Assembly: GCF_001642475.1 (NCBI RefSeq)
Contig: NW_019173983.1
Location: 165,664-229,663 of the forward strand
Length of the DNA stretch: 64,000 nt
Source of the DNA: Fonsecaea monophora
Lineage: Eukaryota; Ascomycota; Eurotiomycetes; Chaetothyriales; Herpotrichiellaceae
Direction of reading: 5' to 3'
Below the pieces are notes generated by a model. That model did not search any database. It was not told the origin of the DNA and saw nothing but the letters and a program-made list of their open reading frames with translations. The translations under genes and the position numbers were made by a program. Positions 12,959 through 23,981 of this stretch are shown in pieces. The stretch's first letter is position 1; the number at the start of each line of letters is the position of its first letter.

Positions 12959-13878
12959 TGCACGCCCAGCCGTCGCAGGGGCGAGACGCAATCACGCAAG
13001 CGACCGTTGTGATGCACAAGTCCTGTTTTGAGCAGTGGGAGATGCCGCCCTGTGGGGGCCGCCAGCCTGGTGGCCTTAGCTAATGTGGCCTTCGAGCCTG
13101 GTAGAGGCGCTAGGGGTGCTCAAAGGGCTCCCAGTGCTTCCCCTGGTGTGGGTGGCCTCGTGCTGCTTTGCCGAAATGATTCATCTAACTCTTTCAGGCC
13201 ACAGGTGGCTTCACGAGGCTGGCGTAAGATTCCCCCATGATTACGCAATCGTTTTGAGACTCAGTTAAGAAGCAACAAGATCTCCTCGGGCACCCAATGC
13301 AATAGGAACAAAGCCTTCACTATCAATCAAAGGTGAATTCTAGCAATATCATGTACCGTCCCCGGACGGGTGCTTGGGATCATGATATTTCTCCTTCCGT
13401 TCTCGCGAATCACACTTGGCTCGGCTGCGATGGTTTGAACCTCAAAGGGTCCAAGTTCTAGACACCGCGGAGAACTTGGGCACTTGATCGAACCCTTGAC
13501 TGATAGCGGTACGAGTATTTGTCATGGTAAACCGTCCACACGTCTTACAACTGAGCAATAAAGTGCATGTAATTGGACAGGAGCTGTCTTGTTGCTGACT
13601 AGAGAGGCGAGACCAACAGTCTTCCCCGCAAAGATGCGTCATGTCAGCCATGAGAGATCAAGTGTAGCTGCATTGAGAAGCAGATTGCACGTCGGCTCTA
13701 TGGAATACTGATCAACGCCACCCGAGGAGAAACACCAGTGGGCAAGGATGCGGCACAATGCGCAAGAGGGCCGGCACTGTGTCCGGGGACCGCGATACCG
13801 TCAAATAAATGATGGTCCTTCACCGTTTCTGGAAATTTCGTCTTTCTGGACTTCGCATTGTCACTGACACCGCCGAAC
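12959..13878. other. Divergent promoter region, DUF3405 / catalase-like
   Basis: This 920 bp region sits between a minus-strand and a plus-strand gene, so it carries both promoters. I see no gene in it. Open frames on both strands overlap and carry no domain. Confidence 0.5.
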
Positions 13879-15054
13879 ATGCCTGACTACATTCATTGGG
13901 ACGCTCCAGGCGTGGAAGAGGAGCAACCGGGTGAGCAGGAAAGGATCAAACAGGTAGCAGAGCAGTTCTGCCGATTCCAGATGTTGAACTTTGACGAACA
14001 TCATCACGCCCTGCGAGGCACTCATCTGAAGACTCAGGGTGTATGTTGGCATTACCTGACAGTTGCGACCCTGCTGATAGACATCGACAGTGTGTTGCGG
14101 GCAAGTTCATCGTCCACGACAACCTTCCTCCGCATCTGGCTCAGGGAATGTTTGCAAAGCCTGGCACATACGACGTCATCATGCGGTATTCTTCACTCAC
14201 GCCCAAGCTTGTCCCTGACAACGTCCCCGCACCACGTGGAGCTGGCATGAAGATTTTTGGCATTGAGGGCGAGAAGATCTGGGGAGAAGACAAGAAAACC
14301 CAGGACTGGACTTTCAACAACTATCCCGTTCTCGAACTTCGCGATGCTCAAACCACGTATGAGATTGCGGACTCTTTGGAAAGAAACTGGGACAACCTAC
14401 CAGAGTTTGAGAATGAGCTGAAGAAGCGTCCAGACGCCGACGTTGCATGCCTACCAGCCAAGATTCCTCAGCAGCACAGTAAGTTACATACATAGGATAG
14501 GCCGACGAATCTGATCATAGTCTACAGTGGTGGCTATGCCGCAATATTCACAATCGGCATATCGGTTTGGTGACTATGTGGCCAAGTTCGGCTTGTTTCC
14601 CCTGGGCGAAGAGCAAAAGAAGCTGGAGCATACCTACATCAAGGACAGTGACCCCAAGAATATCATCTCGTCCGAACTTCGCAAATTCCACAAGAACAAT
14701 AAGGTGTCGTACTCTTTCTGCGCACAGCTTCTTCAGAACCTCGCCGAACAGCCCGTCGAGGACATCGGTGTGGAGTGGGACGAGCAAAAGTACCCATTCG
14801 AGCAAGTCGCCACTCTCGAGTTCGAGCCACAGGATAGCTGGCTTCCCGAGTTTCGAGTTTGGTGGGATGACCGGATCACTGTCAATAGTTGGCATGGACT
14901 CAAGGCCCATCAACCCCTAGGCAGCACCAACCGCGTGAGAAGGGTCGTGTACGCTGAGTCTCGCAAGCTGCGACTGAGGGTGAATGGCCATAAGGACTAC
15001 ATTGAGCCTGCAAGTTTGCAGGAAGTGCCGTTCCAGGTGGCCACTGAAGCGTAG
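13879..15054 (+). CDS. Catalase-fold heme protein (y4iL-like subfamily)
   Basis: Three exons (13879-14040, 14091-14478, 14528-15054) sum to 1077 nt, giving 358 aa. It has the short catalase fold. The distal-side block RGTHLKTQG carries the His that corresponds to the catalase active-site His. LPPHLAQGMF and the MRYSSLTP block follow, with APRGAGMKIFG further on. Near the C-terminus HQPLGSTNRVRRVVYAESRKLR contains the Arg-x-x-x-Tyr arrangement of the proximal heme ligand. At 358 aa it is much shorter than classical catalases (about 500-750 aa). Members of this group are often annotated as heme-dependent catalase-like, and some are peroxidases or heme-dependent tailoring enzymes. Lying next to the P450 cluster it could detoxify peroxide, but that is inference. 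Confidence 0.85.
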
Positions 15055-15697
15055 CGGAAGGTTGTTGTGCCCCTAGGTACCATTTTCGGGCATGTGGAAG
15101 ACGTGGGGAAGGCCGTAGAGGGAGTCTGGGACTCTCGGGAGAGTGAATAATGTTCGTTTGAGATGTAAGTGTGGGGGTGGTTCGGCCATGCAATGAGGGA
15201 CTGAATAAACTCAGATGGTTGGTGGAATGCAAAAGCAAGTGAACAACGCAGTCTGCGCCCTGACTTTGATCTCAACAGTTCCGCCAACTACTCACCAGTG
15301 CAAAACCTCTTCACTCTCGAGTCTACAGGGATTTACCACACATCCCCCAGCTAGGCAGGCACCTGTGTAGCTGATCTTTAGCCGGGTTCGATGTTGCATT
15401 TTATGCCGAAAACTCATCATTCATCCCTCCTGTCAGTCGGTGTCTTTCTCTATCCCGCGACATGACCTGTGTGATTCGAGGCCAGCACCAGCAGATATTC
15501 ACCGGTCACTGTCGCAGAATATGGACGCCGTGTTTTTTTCCCTCTTTCCCGTCTTCTGTTGCTCTCTACCTCCAGCCTGGCCAGCCAGAAATTTTGCGCA
15601 CATTCTGTGTAAGTGCAGATTCAAACATGTCGCCTCCATTTTTCATCACACAGTCACCCTGCGACGACTACTTCTCCAGCCAACGGGCCGTCTCCTC
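15055..15697. other. Convergent intergenic region
   Basis: The catalase-like gene and P450-1 converge here. It probably holds only 3' UTRs. No gene recognised. Confidence 0.5.
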
Positions 15698-17744
15698 TCA
15701 CAGGTGAAACTTCAACGTCTCGGGAATCTCCCGCCATTGCATCTCGCTATCCAGGAGCTGTCTTGCCTCGTTCCACATCTGCTTGATCTTGTCTGCCTTG
15801 GCAGGCGATCTCGGTTCAAACCTCGCGGGGAACGGCAGCGGCATCGACACCAGGCCTGCGGTCCTCAGCAACGGGTCCGGCAGGGACGTCTGCCCAGGCG
15901 CAGGAGTGATGTCAAACCCCCACAGGAGTCGCGAAACGGCAAGGAAAGTGGTGACGTCGGCGAGATGAATGCCCGCGCAGATGCGCCGTCCCGCGCCAAA
16001 GGTGAAATGGTCACGTTTGGTCACGTCGGGGTTCTGGGAGGCCTCGAAGGACGACTGAGCGTCGTTGATGAATCGTGCGGGATCGAAGCGTCGAGGGTCG
16101 TCGTAGATGTTCGGATTGTTGTTGACGGCCCAGGCGTTGACGACGATTTCTGCGGCCCGCGGAATCCGATACCCGTTGTATATTTCATCAGAAAACGTCG
16201 CGTGCGGGACGATGAGCGTCGTGGTAGGCGACCACCGGAGCGTCTCCTTCACACATCCCCTGACGTACGGCAGGTTCGCCCAGTCGGACATGGACGGCAG
16301 ACGGTCTCCCAGGACACGATCTATCTCGGCGTGAGCCTTCTCCTGGACATCAGGGAAGAGCAGCATCGCTTGGATAAAGGCCAAGATGGTATTGGAGGTC
16401 GTGTCGGTGCCTGCTTCCAGCGAACCACCTGAGATGTACGCGCCAAATCGGTCGTCGAATCCCTCCTTCTCCTGCTCCCGCAACATCTGCACCGTGAAGC
16501 ACGGTTTCTGGGTCCCCTCATCCAGCTTCAACTTGACCTCGTTCCACAGTCGGAGGTAGAATGCTTCTTCCCTCTTTGTGTGCTCCACGGCCATCTTGAC
16601 ACCGGGTAACAGCCACCGAGGGAGCTTGCGAAAAATAGGATAGGCATCAGGAACATTTGCGGCAGTAGACTGGATTATGCCGGTGGTCTTTTCAAGGCTG
16701 TGCGTACTTGGACTAAGCCGCCGTCTCATATCTGACACAGCTATTCCAGAACATTGGGAATCGACTTACATCTCGAGATATTCTCTCATTTCCGCATCGT
16801 CGTACTGGGGGGTTCGCCTCCTGTATTGTGATCAGACAAGAGGTGGACGAGGAGCACGGGATCATGGACATACCCATATGTCATCATCATGGTCGTAGAG
16901 TTGGTATACCTTGCCGCGTAGCCCTCTGAGTTAGCGGCCTCTTGTGTGACATTTCCATTTTGCCTAGGACAGGAGGATCACCATGTACCTCTTCGTGTGA
17001 CGCAGAAAATGGTCCGGGTTGGTCAGGATATCAAAGTTCATCTGCTTGTTTTCGAGCTCGATATACCTGATGGCCACCGGTTAGTGCACCCAAGATACTA
17101 CTTATTGTCGTGAAAGCCAGTTCAGCGATTCTGACTCACGGTAAGTATGATTGCGTGAGGCTTATGCTCAACAACTTGTGGTACATCTTCCTCTGCTTCT
17201 GCCATACTTTGCCATAGGGCTTGGGTGGCATCACGAATCAGTATCACGTCTCGTTCCATCCCATCCCACACATCTCAGAGGCGAGAGTAACGATACCTGT
17301 AGCAGAATTCGCTCCCCATTACTCAGGATTTGGTGGCCAATGTAGCGGTCGCTCCGGTCGTTGGTCGCCTGCGCACGCTTGTCCAGGAGTTCCTTGACCT
17401 CTCTGTTGCTGGAAAGAATGATCATGACCTTTCCAGACCCGATAATGAGGCTGTAGATGGGTCCATAGATCTTGGACCATTTTTCGAACTGTAGGTGGGC
17501 ATCCTTTGAGGGCATCTATTCTCTCTCTCTCGCGAGCGCGCGCGCACACACACACGTCAAAACGAATAACCACGGCACGTAGGAGTTGCTGTGAATGCGA
17601 ATGCACCTGAAGAAGATTTCCAAGTACAGGGACGGTAGGAGGGCCTGGCGGATAGTCCTTTGGTCGGCGGCCAATGCGCGAAATCGCGTACAAGGCGAGT
17701 GCAAACCCTACCAGGGCCAGCACGAGAGACAAGTTGGCAGCCAT
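15698..17744 (-). CDS. Cytochrome P450-1 (OrdA/CYP2-like fungal type)
   Basis: Seven exons (17744-17607, 17515-17297, 17219-17140, 17066-16989, 16909-16874, 16820-16770, 16697-15698) sum to 1602 nt, or 533 aa. It has an N-terminal ER anchor (LSLVLALVGFALALYAISRI) and the Pro hinge YPPGPPTVPVLGN. The I-helix is EAGTDTTSNTI, the K-helix ExxR is KETLRW, and the PERF-like motif is DPARF. The heme loop FGAGRRICAG holds the Cys ligand. All catalytic motifs are intact. It most resembles O-methylsterigmatocystin oxidoreductase-like P450s. The gene is divergent from the MDR reductase over a shared 671 bp promoter. P450-2 in the second lobe is a clear paralogue with matching exon layout. Intron 1 contains a compound CT/CG/CA microsatellite. 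Substrate unknown, probably an aromatic or polycyclic compound. Confidence 0.92.
17521..17556. repeat. Compound CT/CG/CA microsatellite in P450-1 intron 1
   Basis: A run of CT dinucleotides passes into alternating CG and then into CA repeats. It lies wholly inside intron 1 (17516-17606), next to the acceptor of the following exon. The alternating purine-pyrimidine part can form Z-DNA in principle. Confidence 0.85.
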
Positions 17745-18415
17745 AGGTGCGAATGAAGTAATGCCTACCGACGTCGTACAACTCAACGTCCACAGTACAA
17801 TGAGAGAGCCAGGGCGACGAGGAGAAGGGTGACGTAGATAAATACACGAGTACAGGAAGCATTTCCGACCGCCCAACGAGGTACCACGGTCGGCAAAGCC
17901 TCTAGAACAACGAAGACCCTTGTGCCCCCACGAGGTGCATTATCCGTCGGTAAAAAGCAGCAGAATGTAATTAACGGGTTGTGGATCTGTAGGCATTTCC
18001 AGGCCGCGGACGGTTTTGGTGCATTTGGCGAAGATTTAGTTCGGGCTTTGGGGCTTACGAGGGGATACTTCTTTCGTGAGGCCATCATTCGCCGGTTCTT
18101 CTGAGACTTTATGTGTCAACCCCCGAGGGCTCGTGGTTCGGACAAATCGGGCTATTACGCCAGAGACTGTATACCAGATGGCTCTTGTCGACTTGGCTGT
18201 ATTGGGTAGACTATGGCATATGAAATCTCCCTCATGGCCTGGCCAAGTAGCATTCTCATCAATCAAAACCGCACATACACTGCCCAGCAGCAGTCTTCCA
18301 GCGCCGACGACCAAGGACCCAAGGGGAATTGATATTGACGTTTCTCTACGTCCCATCAGGCGGAGATATAAAGACCTCTTGAGCATTTGAGCATTGAGAG
18401 CATCTCTTTGCGACC
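17745..18415. promoter_or_regulatory. Bidirectional promoter, P450-1 / MDR reductase
   Basis: This 671 bp region separates two divergent cluster genes. A good TATA box (ATATAAAG, 18366-18373) lies about 45 bp before the MDR start codon. No single regulator site stands out by eye. Confidence 0.55.
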
Positions 18416-19525
18416 ATGTCACGACCTTGGGACAACGAGCCTTCTGGTGTCATGCGGGCCCTCGTCCTGACATCCCCGGGACAGGAGCCACCATCTGCGT
18501 GTTTCACCTATACAGAAACCTACCCCCGACCATCTCTCCCTGGATCCGGTTGGGTTCTTGTTCGCATTCGTGCCACCGGCATCAACAGGGCTGAGCTTCG
18601 AGGTCGCGCCGCCGCACCCGCGTTCCCTGGGGAATGGAGTCTCTGGCAAAAGTACTATCGTCCGGAACCGCCTCAGATTCTGGGCGAAGAATTGGTCGGT
18701 GAAGTCGTCGAGGCGGCCACAGACACGCCGTTCAGATCGGGTGACAAGGTTGCGTCCACCCATGCTGGAGGTGGAAAGGCCTTTGACGGATCCTACGCCG
18801 AATATGCCATCTGCCACTCACGCCGAGTTTACCATCTACCGCAAGACACCACCTTGAGCTGGGAATTACTTGGGGCTCTCCCCATGAGCTTCCTCACCGC
18901 CTACGGAATGGTTATGATCTCGGCGAGACTGGGGAGCAGACCACCAGGTTCCTCGGTCATCGTCCATGGGGCAACGTCGTCGGTGGGCGTTTTCGCCGTC
19001 CTGATTGCGAAAGATCAGGGAGCGTCTGTGATTGCAACCACCCGTCAAGCGAAAAAGGTGGACCAGCTCAAACACTGCGGCGCAGACCATGTGCTCTTGG
19101 AGTCCGAGCTTGATGAAAAGATTCCCCAGATCCTGCCCAATGGTGCGGATGTTGTCGTCGAGCTCGTGGGAGCGGATCAGTCGATGCGTGCCCTCGGATG
19201 GACAGCCTTGTTTGGGAGCGTCGTTGTCTCTGGCGTCCTCAACTCGTCTGCCATTGTCGAAGGGTTTTCTCCCTTTCTCATACCCACCACCCGGAACCTG
19301 TCCTTCTACTCGGTCGCCAATGACGGTATAGGTGACCACGACGCCGGAGCGAGGCACACCGACATTGAACCGATATTCGCCTACGCTGTGAAGAAGATCG
19401 AAAGCGGAAAGTGGAACAAGGAGCATTTCGTGGACAGCGTCTACCATCTTTCCGACATTGGCAAGGCACACGAGCGTGCGGAAAAGAACGAGGCCACTGG
19501 AAAGCTGGTGGTCCTCGTCCCCTAG
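18416..19525 (+). CDS. Zinc-independent MDR oxidoreductase (quinone oxidoreductase-like)
   Basis: Intronless, 369 aa. It is a medium-chain dehydrogenase/reductase of the quinone-oxidoreductase type. An N-terminal GroES-like half (VRIRATGINRAELRGR; ILGEELVGEVVEA) precedes a Rossmann half with VIVHGATSSVGVFAVLIAK (nucleotide-binding glycines at about 185-191). The catalytic-zinc ligand pattern of alcohol dehydrogenases is not visible, so NADPH-dependent reduction of a quinone or enone is likelier than alcohol oxidation. It shares a promoter with P450-1, and a role in reducing an oxidised product of the cluster is a reasonable inference. The ATG at 18416 follows a TATA box and gives the full family length. 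Confidence 0.88.
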   Translation: MSRPWDNEPSGVMRALVLTSPGQEPPSACFTYTETYPRPSLPGSGWVLVRIRATGINRAELRGRAAAPAFPGEWSLWQKYYRPEPPQILGEELVGEVVEAATDTPFRSGDKVASTHAGGGKAFDGSYAEYAICHSRRVYHLPQDTTLSWELLGALPMSFLTAYGMVMISARLGSRPPGSSVIVHGATSSVGVFAVLIAKDQGASVIATTRQAKKVDQLKHCGADHVLLESELDEKIPQILPNGADVVVELVGADQSMRALGWTALFGSVVVSGVLNSSAIVEGFSPFLIPTTRNLSFYSVANDGIGDHDAGARHTDIEPIFAYAVKKIESGKWNKEHFVDSVYHLSDIGKAHERAEKNEATGKLVVLVP

Positions 19526-19608
19526 ACTATGTAGACACTTGAATTCTCCGCTTCAAGGATCAACTTTGGCCTTCGGTCAGCTTTGGCCAAATGGATTGGC
19601 TCTTTTTT

Positions 19609-20622
19609 TCAGGCGACTCCTGCTACCATGGGCTTGCGGCCAAAGTCACCCCACATATACTGGACGTTGACGATGTTCTTCATCTCGTACGTTTTGGCCA
19701 TTGACCGTCCATATACTTCTTCATCGTCGTAGAGGGCCCCAGCCAGGACTAACAGCGGATAGAAGTGATCGTTGGACGGGTGCGCCTCCAGGTATCGAGG
19801 ACTCTGGGTGATGCGTACAAGTGCGGCGGCGAGTTCAGCACCCTGACGATGAGTTAGTATACTAATCAGGGGGGGACACTGGCCGGGGCGAAGAAAACAT
19901 ACTGTGTTGCTGGTGATGATATCATCAATGGACTTTTCAAAGTCCAGCGCAAATTTTGCAGGCTGCGATCCTTTCTGTAGGTTGTCCCGCCGTAGCAGGA
20001 TCGGCAAGTGGTTCCCACGGAAGATGTTGTGGACAATGGATCCCGACGCAATGAGCAAGATCCCCTCTTTCCGGAGGCTTCTCAATGCTTGGCCCATTCT
20101 CACGTGGAATACAGGATCGTACCGGGCATTGATGCTCACTGTGGTCGCCGGTGGCATGTCATTTGGAAACATGTGCAGTGAGGGAGTCGTGGGGGCATCG
20201 ACCCATTCTGCAGTTGTCGATTCCTCCACGTCGGGAAATCCAGCAGCCTTCAACAGCGATATCACTCGGAGTCCCAGGTCGCGCGAGATATTCGGCTTGA
20301 AATGGTCGTACTTTTCACGGGGGACCAGAGGCGTGAGGTCGACATGAGGGTCCGAGTTCGTGGCAACTCTGATCTTGTCGTCGAGTTCGACCCAGTGAGA
20401 GTTGATAATCACGATTCCCTTGACATTGGCCACAATTTCCCTCCCAACCTAGAGCTTCTGTCAGCTCCAGTGACGACAGGAGTGTCTTGGAACTTGGAGG
20501 CCTTTTTTTCGATAAGAACGCACCTTTCGGAACCAGGCCGTACTGTCACAGTCAGTAATTGACATCAAAGGAGTGCCATGAGAGGCGAATATCAAGGGCA
20601 TGAGCCCTTTGGAGTTGTCCAT
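19609..20622 (-). CDS. Extradiol ring-cleavage dioxygenase, LigB/DODA family
   Basis: Three exons (20622-20524, 20448-19903, 19842-19609) total 879 nt, or 292 aa. It belongs to the class III extradiol dioxygenase family (4,5-DOPA dioxygenase type), which opens catechol-like rings with O2 and a metal ion. The metal and catalytic histidines of the family are all present: FASHGTP, IINSHW, GSIVHN and HPSNDHFYPLL. It is convergent with the MDR gene (83 bp apart) and divergent from the BVMO. If active, it would make the cluster able to break an aromatic ring. Substrate cannot be told from sequence, since DODA relatives act on DOPA, caffeate-like or other catechols. The upstream exon was chosen because it supplies the first His motif, and both joins are in phase. 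Confidence 0.9.
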
Positions 20623-21195
20623 GATGGGGGTGTCAACGTTTCTGGCTCAGCGATGTGTCGTTGGCGGCTATTGTAGCCTGGAGTCTGGAGAGGGCCACAG
20701 GGTTAAGGCAGCCATCAGAGTGCCCGTCCGTGGGTTGGGATCAAACTACGACAGTTAGCCTACTTGGCCGAAACCAGGAGTTGCCGATGGAGAAAAAGCC
20801 CCGCAAACTTCGAATCTCCGAGAACGATATGGGAGATACTCCGTATCAATCGGGAAAGGCGCAGCCTTGTCGCCATCTTATTCCTCCGGGGCCAGGGTGG
20901 GTGCCAACGAGTTCCGGGCAAGCTGCATTGTTTGCCCTCCGTGATGACGGCTGGCCGTCTACCCCCGTTTGTTACTCCCTTGACTCTCATGGTAAGATCG
21001 TCCGGGGAAAACATCTGATCGTTCTCGACCACACCTCGTCAGTCGGAGTGCCTAGACCTCACACCACGACATGTCGAGATGTCGGCTTTTCGTTCAAGAG
21101 GGGACACATCCGACCTCTCGGGAGCCCTCTTCTATAGCCCAAATCGACCCCTGCCTCCATTCGCGTTGCTTCCAGTTTCGTTGAGGCTCTGAGAA
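20623..21195. promoter_or_regulatory. Divergent promoter, dioxygenase / BVMO
   Basis: A 573 bp shared upstream region. There is no clear TATA box on either side. It contains an open frame (from 20655) without any recognised domain, which I treat as chance. Confidence 0.45.
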
Positions 21196-23142
21196 ATGGC
21201 AGTAGTTCCTCCTCCCATCAGCAATGGCACGGGCCTACACCCTGCCCGGGATGAGGTTCTGCAGCATTACGAAGAGTTCAAGGCTAGCCGGATTAATCCA
21301 CTAGGCTCTGCACAGTACATCGAGCTCGAGGCCGCTGCCAGCCAGCGCTTTGAAGCCCTTGCAGAAGATCCATGGGTCGACCATGCGGCAATCAACGCAC
21401 AAACCCCGACTTTGAAGGACGGAGACGACGTGAAGATCATCATCTTGGGCGCTGGGTTTGGCGGGCTGCTCTACGGAGCGCGCCTCGTCGAGGCGGGATT
21501 TCGGCCAGAGGACATCCGCCTGATCGACACTGCGGGCGGCTTCGGAGGGACGTGGTACTGGAATCGGTATCCAGGTCTCATGTGCGATGTCGAGAGCTAC
21601 GTCTACGCGCCGCTTCTCGAGGAGACGAACTACATGCCGAAGCACAGGTACTCGTATGGGACAGAGCTGAAAGAGCAGGCCGATCGTATAGCGCAGAAGT
21701 ACGGCCTCACGGGCTTCTTCCGGGCCTATGTCGAGAGCGCCACGTGGGATGATCAACGCAAGAGATGGGCGATCAAGGTCGAAGAGAACCGCGGTCCCGG
21801 GCAAGACAAGGTCCACCTGACTGTCTATGCGCAATTCGTCATCTCGGCAACTGGCTTTCTGAACCATCCAAAGGTTCCCAATGTGCCTGGTCTGGAAAAC
21901 TTTGAGGGCGAAATGTTTCACACGGCGCGCTGGACCTACCGTGTCACGGGCGGGTCACCCGAGGATCCAAGCTTGACGCGTCTCAAGGGCAAAAGAGTAG
22001 GGATCATAGGCACGGGTGCGACAAGCATCCAGGCAACCCCTGAACTGGCCAAGTGGGCGAAAGAACTCTATGTCTTTCAACGAACGCCGTCCAGCGTCGA
22101 CGTGCGTGGCCAACGAGAGACCGATGTTGACGAGTGGAAGTCCAAGATCGCGACCCACAAAGGCTGGCAACATGACAGATGCGACAATTTCCTTCAATGG
22201 TCGGTGGGCTTGAACCCGGGAGAAGAAGACCTGGTCAACGACGGCTGGACCCACGCCCTGTCTTATATCGGTTTCATGGGCGCGCCGCACGACAAGCCCA
22301 TCCAGCCGGAAGAAGTCCCCAATCACATCGCCAGGCTCCTGGCCATCGACGAAGACATTGCGGAACAAAAGCGTCAACGCATAGCCAAGCTTGTCAAGGA
22401 CCCGGAGACGGCCAAAGCTCTCACGCCGTGGTACCCAACATGGTGCAAGAGACCCTGCTTCCACGACGACTACCTACCGACCTTCAACCTGCCCCACGTC
22501 CATCTCGTCAGCACTCTGCCCCGTGGGATTGAACGTGGCACGAGCAAAGGGCTGGTGGTCAACGGCAAGGAGTATGAACTCGACGTCCTGATTTTCAGCA
22601 CGGGCTACCGTCCCCCGGGTGCTGGTCAAGCAGAGCCTGGCTCCATGGGGAACATGCAGTTCGTGGGGCGTGATTCCCTGACCATGTCCAAGAAGTGGCA
22701 GACCAAGGGGGCCAGCACACTCCACAGCTTTTTGACGCACGACTTCCCCAACCTGTTCCTCGGTGGCTACGTCCAGATCGGCAACGGGCAGCATGCCACC
22801 TATATCATGGATCTGAAGGCCCAACACCTCGCGTACATGCTGGCCGAGGCTCACAAGGGTGTCAAAGACAGCCAACGACTCACCATGGAGGCGACCGAGG
22901 ACGCCGAGGAGGCGTGGTCGCAAGATGTCGCGAAGCATGCCGCTTGGTTTGCGGCTTATTCGATCTGCACACCGGGCTTTGCCACCAACGAGGGAGAGGA
23001 CTTGAAGCCTCTGAGTCTGGAGGAGACACTCAGAAAGGCCCGGGCAGCACCGCACGCCCAGGGGTTGATCAATTTCAGGGACGTCTTGAGGCGCTGGAGG
23101 GAGGCGGGGAATATGGCAGGGGTTGATATCAGTACGTCGTAG
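21196..23142 (+). CDS. Baeyer-Villiger flavin monooxygenase
   Basis: Intronless, 648 aa. It is a class B flavoprotein that inserts oxygen next to a ketone to give an ester or lactone. The first Rossmann motif is ILGAGFGG (about 83-90), the second is IIGTGATS (about 270-277). Between them lies the Baeyer-Villiger fingerprint FEGEMFHTARW (236-246), which matches FxGxxxHxxxW. GGTWYWNRYPG and WYPTWCKRPCFHDDYL are further family blocks. All key residues are present. It is divergent from the extradiol dioxygenase. A decayed relative lies at 38.1-38.8 kb. Codon use is GC-rich and regular, unlike the pseudogene region. It may act on a cyclic ketone formed in the pathway, with the alpha/beta hydrolase opening the product; that link is inference. 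Confidence 0.93.
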   Translation: MAVVPPPISNGTGLHPARDEVLQHYEEFKASRINPLGSAQYIELEAAASQRFEALAEDPWVDHAAINAQTPTLKDGDDVKIIILGAGFGGLLYGARLVEAGFRPEDIRLIDTAGGFGGTWYWNRYPGLMCDVESYVYAPLLEETNYMPKHRYSYGTELKEQADRIAQKYGLTGFFRAYVESATWDDQRKRWAIKVEENRGPGQDKVHLTVYAQFVISATGFLNHPKVPNVPGLENFEGEMFHTARWTYRVTGGSPEDPSLTRLKGKRVGIIGTGATSIQATPELAKWAKELYVFQRTPSSVDVRGQRETDVDEWKSKIATHKGWQHDRCDNFLQWSVGLNPGEEDLVNDGWTHALSYIGFMGAPHDKPIQPEEVPNHIARLLAIDEDIAEQKRQRIAKLVKDPETAKALTPWYPTWCKRPCFHDDYLPTFNLPHVHLVSTLPRGIERGTSKGLVVNGKEYELDVLIFSTGYRPPGAGQAEPGSMGNMQFVGRDSLTMSKKWQTKGASTLHSFLTHDFPNLFLGGYVQIGNGQHATYIMDLKAQHLAYMLAEAHKGVKDSQRLTMEATEDAEEAWSQDVAKHAAWFAAYSICTPGFATNEGEDLKPLSLEETLRKARAAPHAQGLINFRDVLRRWREAGNMAGVDISTS

Positions 23143-23420
23143 GAACTGCCCAAGGTGTCCGGAGATGATGTTGGGAAGCCAAAGGGGTCAGTAAGTGATT
23201 TTGAGGTACTATTGCCTTAGATGGCTGGATCAGAGAGCAGTGTTCCCAGTATGTAATTGATGCATCCGACTTCCAATCAATGGACCCTCTAGATCATCGA
23301 AGAATCCGATTGAATCCATTCCTGGCAAACGCTGTGCTGCACCACCACATATCTAAGAGCGAGAGGCGGCTGTTATGATTGGTGTCATATCCTGCGGACC
23401 GATAGTCAGTGCTATCGTCA

Positions 23421-23981
23421 CTACCGCCGCATCATGTTGGAAAAGAGGGGGGGGGGGAAACTTGCGATGTACATGGCCCAAAGAGCTAATCGTGGTTCAG
23501 AGTCAATTATCGACTGATCAACGACTGCTCTCGCAGCAAATTGATTGTGCACCGTCGTTCCATTTTCGAATTCCACGTCAACCTCTCCCAGCACGACAAA
23601 GTCATCGCCTCTGGCCGTTTGCGAATACGCCCGTGAGACATGGTGCTTCCGTCTTATCATCTTGCTTCCTGGTTTTGGTTTGCTGCGACTATTCGAGATC
23701 TCTGTGACAAGTGGTGGTGCTTAGCCCTGGGGGGTTGTTGTTGTTTCTCCTGCGCGATTGACCAAGGAAGGGAGGGATGCTTTATATATACCTTGTCTGC
23801 CGACAAACTTGTAACTTCCATGATCAAACACGCCATCTGGACTGAATACCTCGACAGCCATCCTGGACGCTGCGTCGGCGTCGTTGGAATCTCCAAGCTC
23901 CAAGAGCTTTTCCACCAACGTCCTGAATGGTTTTGGTATCGTCGGCTCTGGCCAGACCGTGTCAGCGGTGATATAGCTCAT
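23421..23981 (-). CDS. SnoaL-like (NTF2-fold) small protein
   Basis: Two exons are inferred. The first (from 23981) encodes PEPTIPKPFRTLVEKLLELG... SPDGVFDHGSYKFVGRQ. The second ends at 23421 and encodes RKHHVSRAYSQTARGDDFVVLGEVDVEF... FAARAVVDQS. The layout (helical start, DGVFDHG, HxVSRxY, FAARAV) is that of the SnoaL-like/NTF2 superfamily, whose fungal members include cyclases, dehydratases, epimerases and non-catalytic proteins. The exact splice is unclear because several donors and acceptors fit between about 23785 and 23650. Final length is about 130-150 aa. It is divergent from the Zn2Cys6 activator gene. SnoaL-like proteins are common in fungal aromatic-polyketide and xenobiotic clusters. 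Confidence 0.7.

Noticed and set aside
603..13878. Including the LDI-like gene in the oxidative cluster as a terpene step
   Set aside because: A permease, a dynamin GTPase and a DUF3405 gene lie between it and the cluster, and there is no sign of shared regulation.
15440..16432. 330-residue plus-strand frame over the end of P450-1
   Set aside because: Arg- and Pro-rich antisense shadow of the P450 heme-domain exon.
20655..21137. 160-residue plus-strand frame between dioxygenase and BVMO
   Set aside because: No domain, no neighbour support, and it lies in the shared promoter of two clear genes. Overlapping minus-strand frames of similar length exist.
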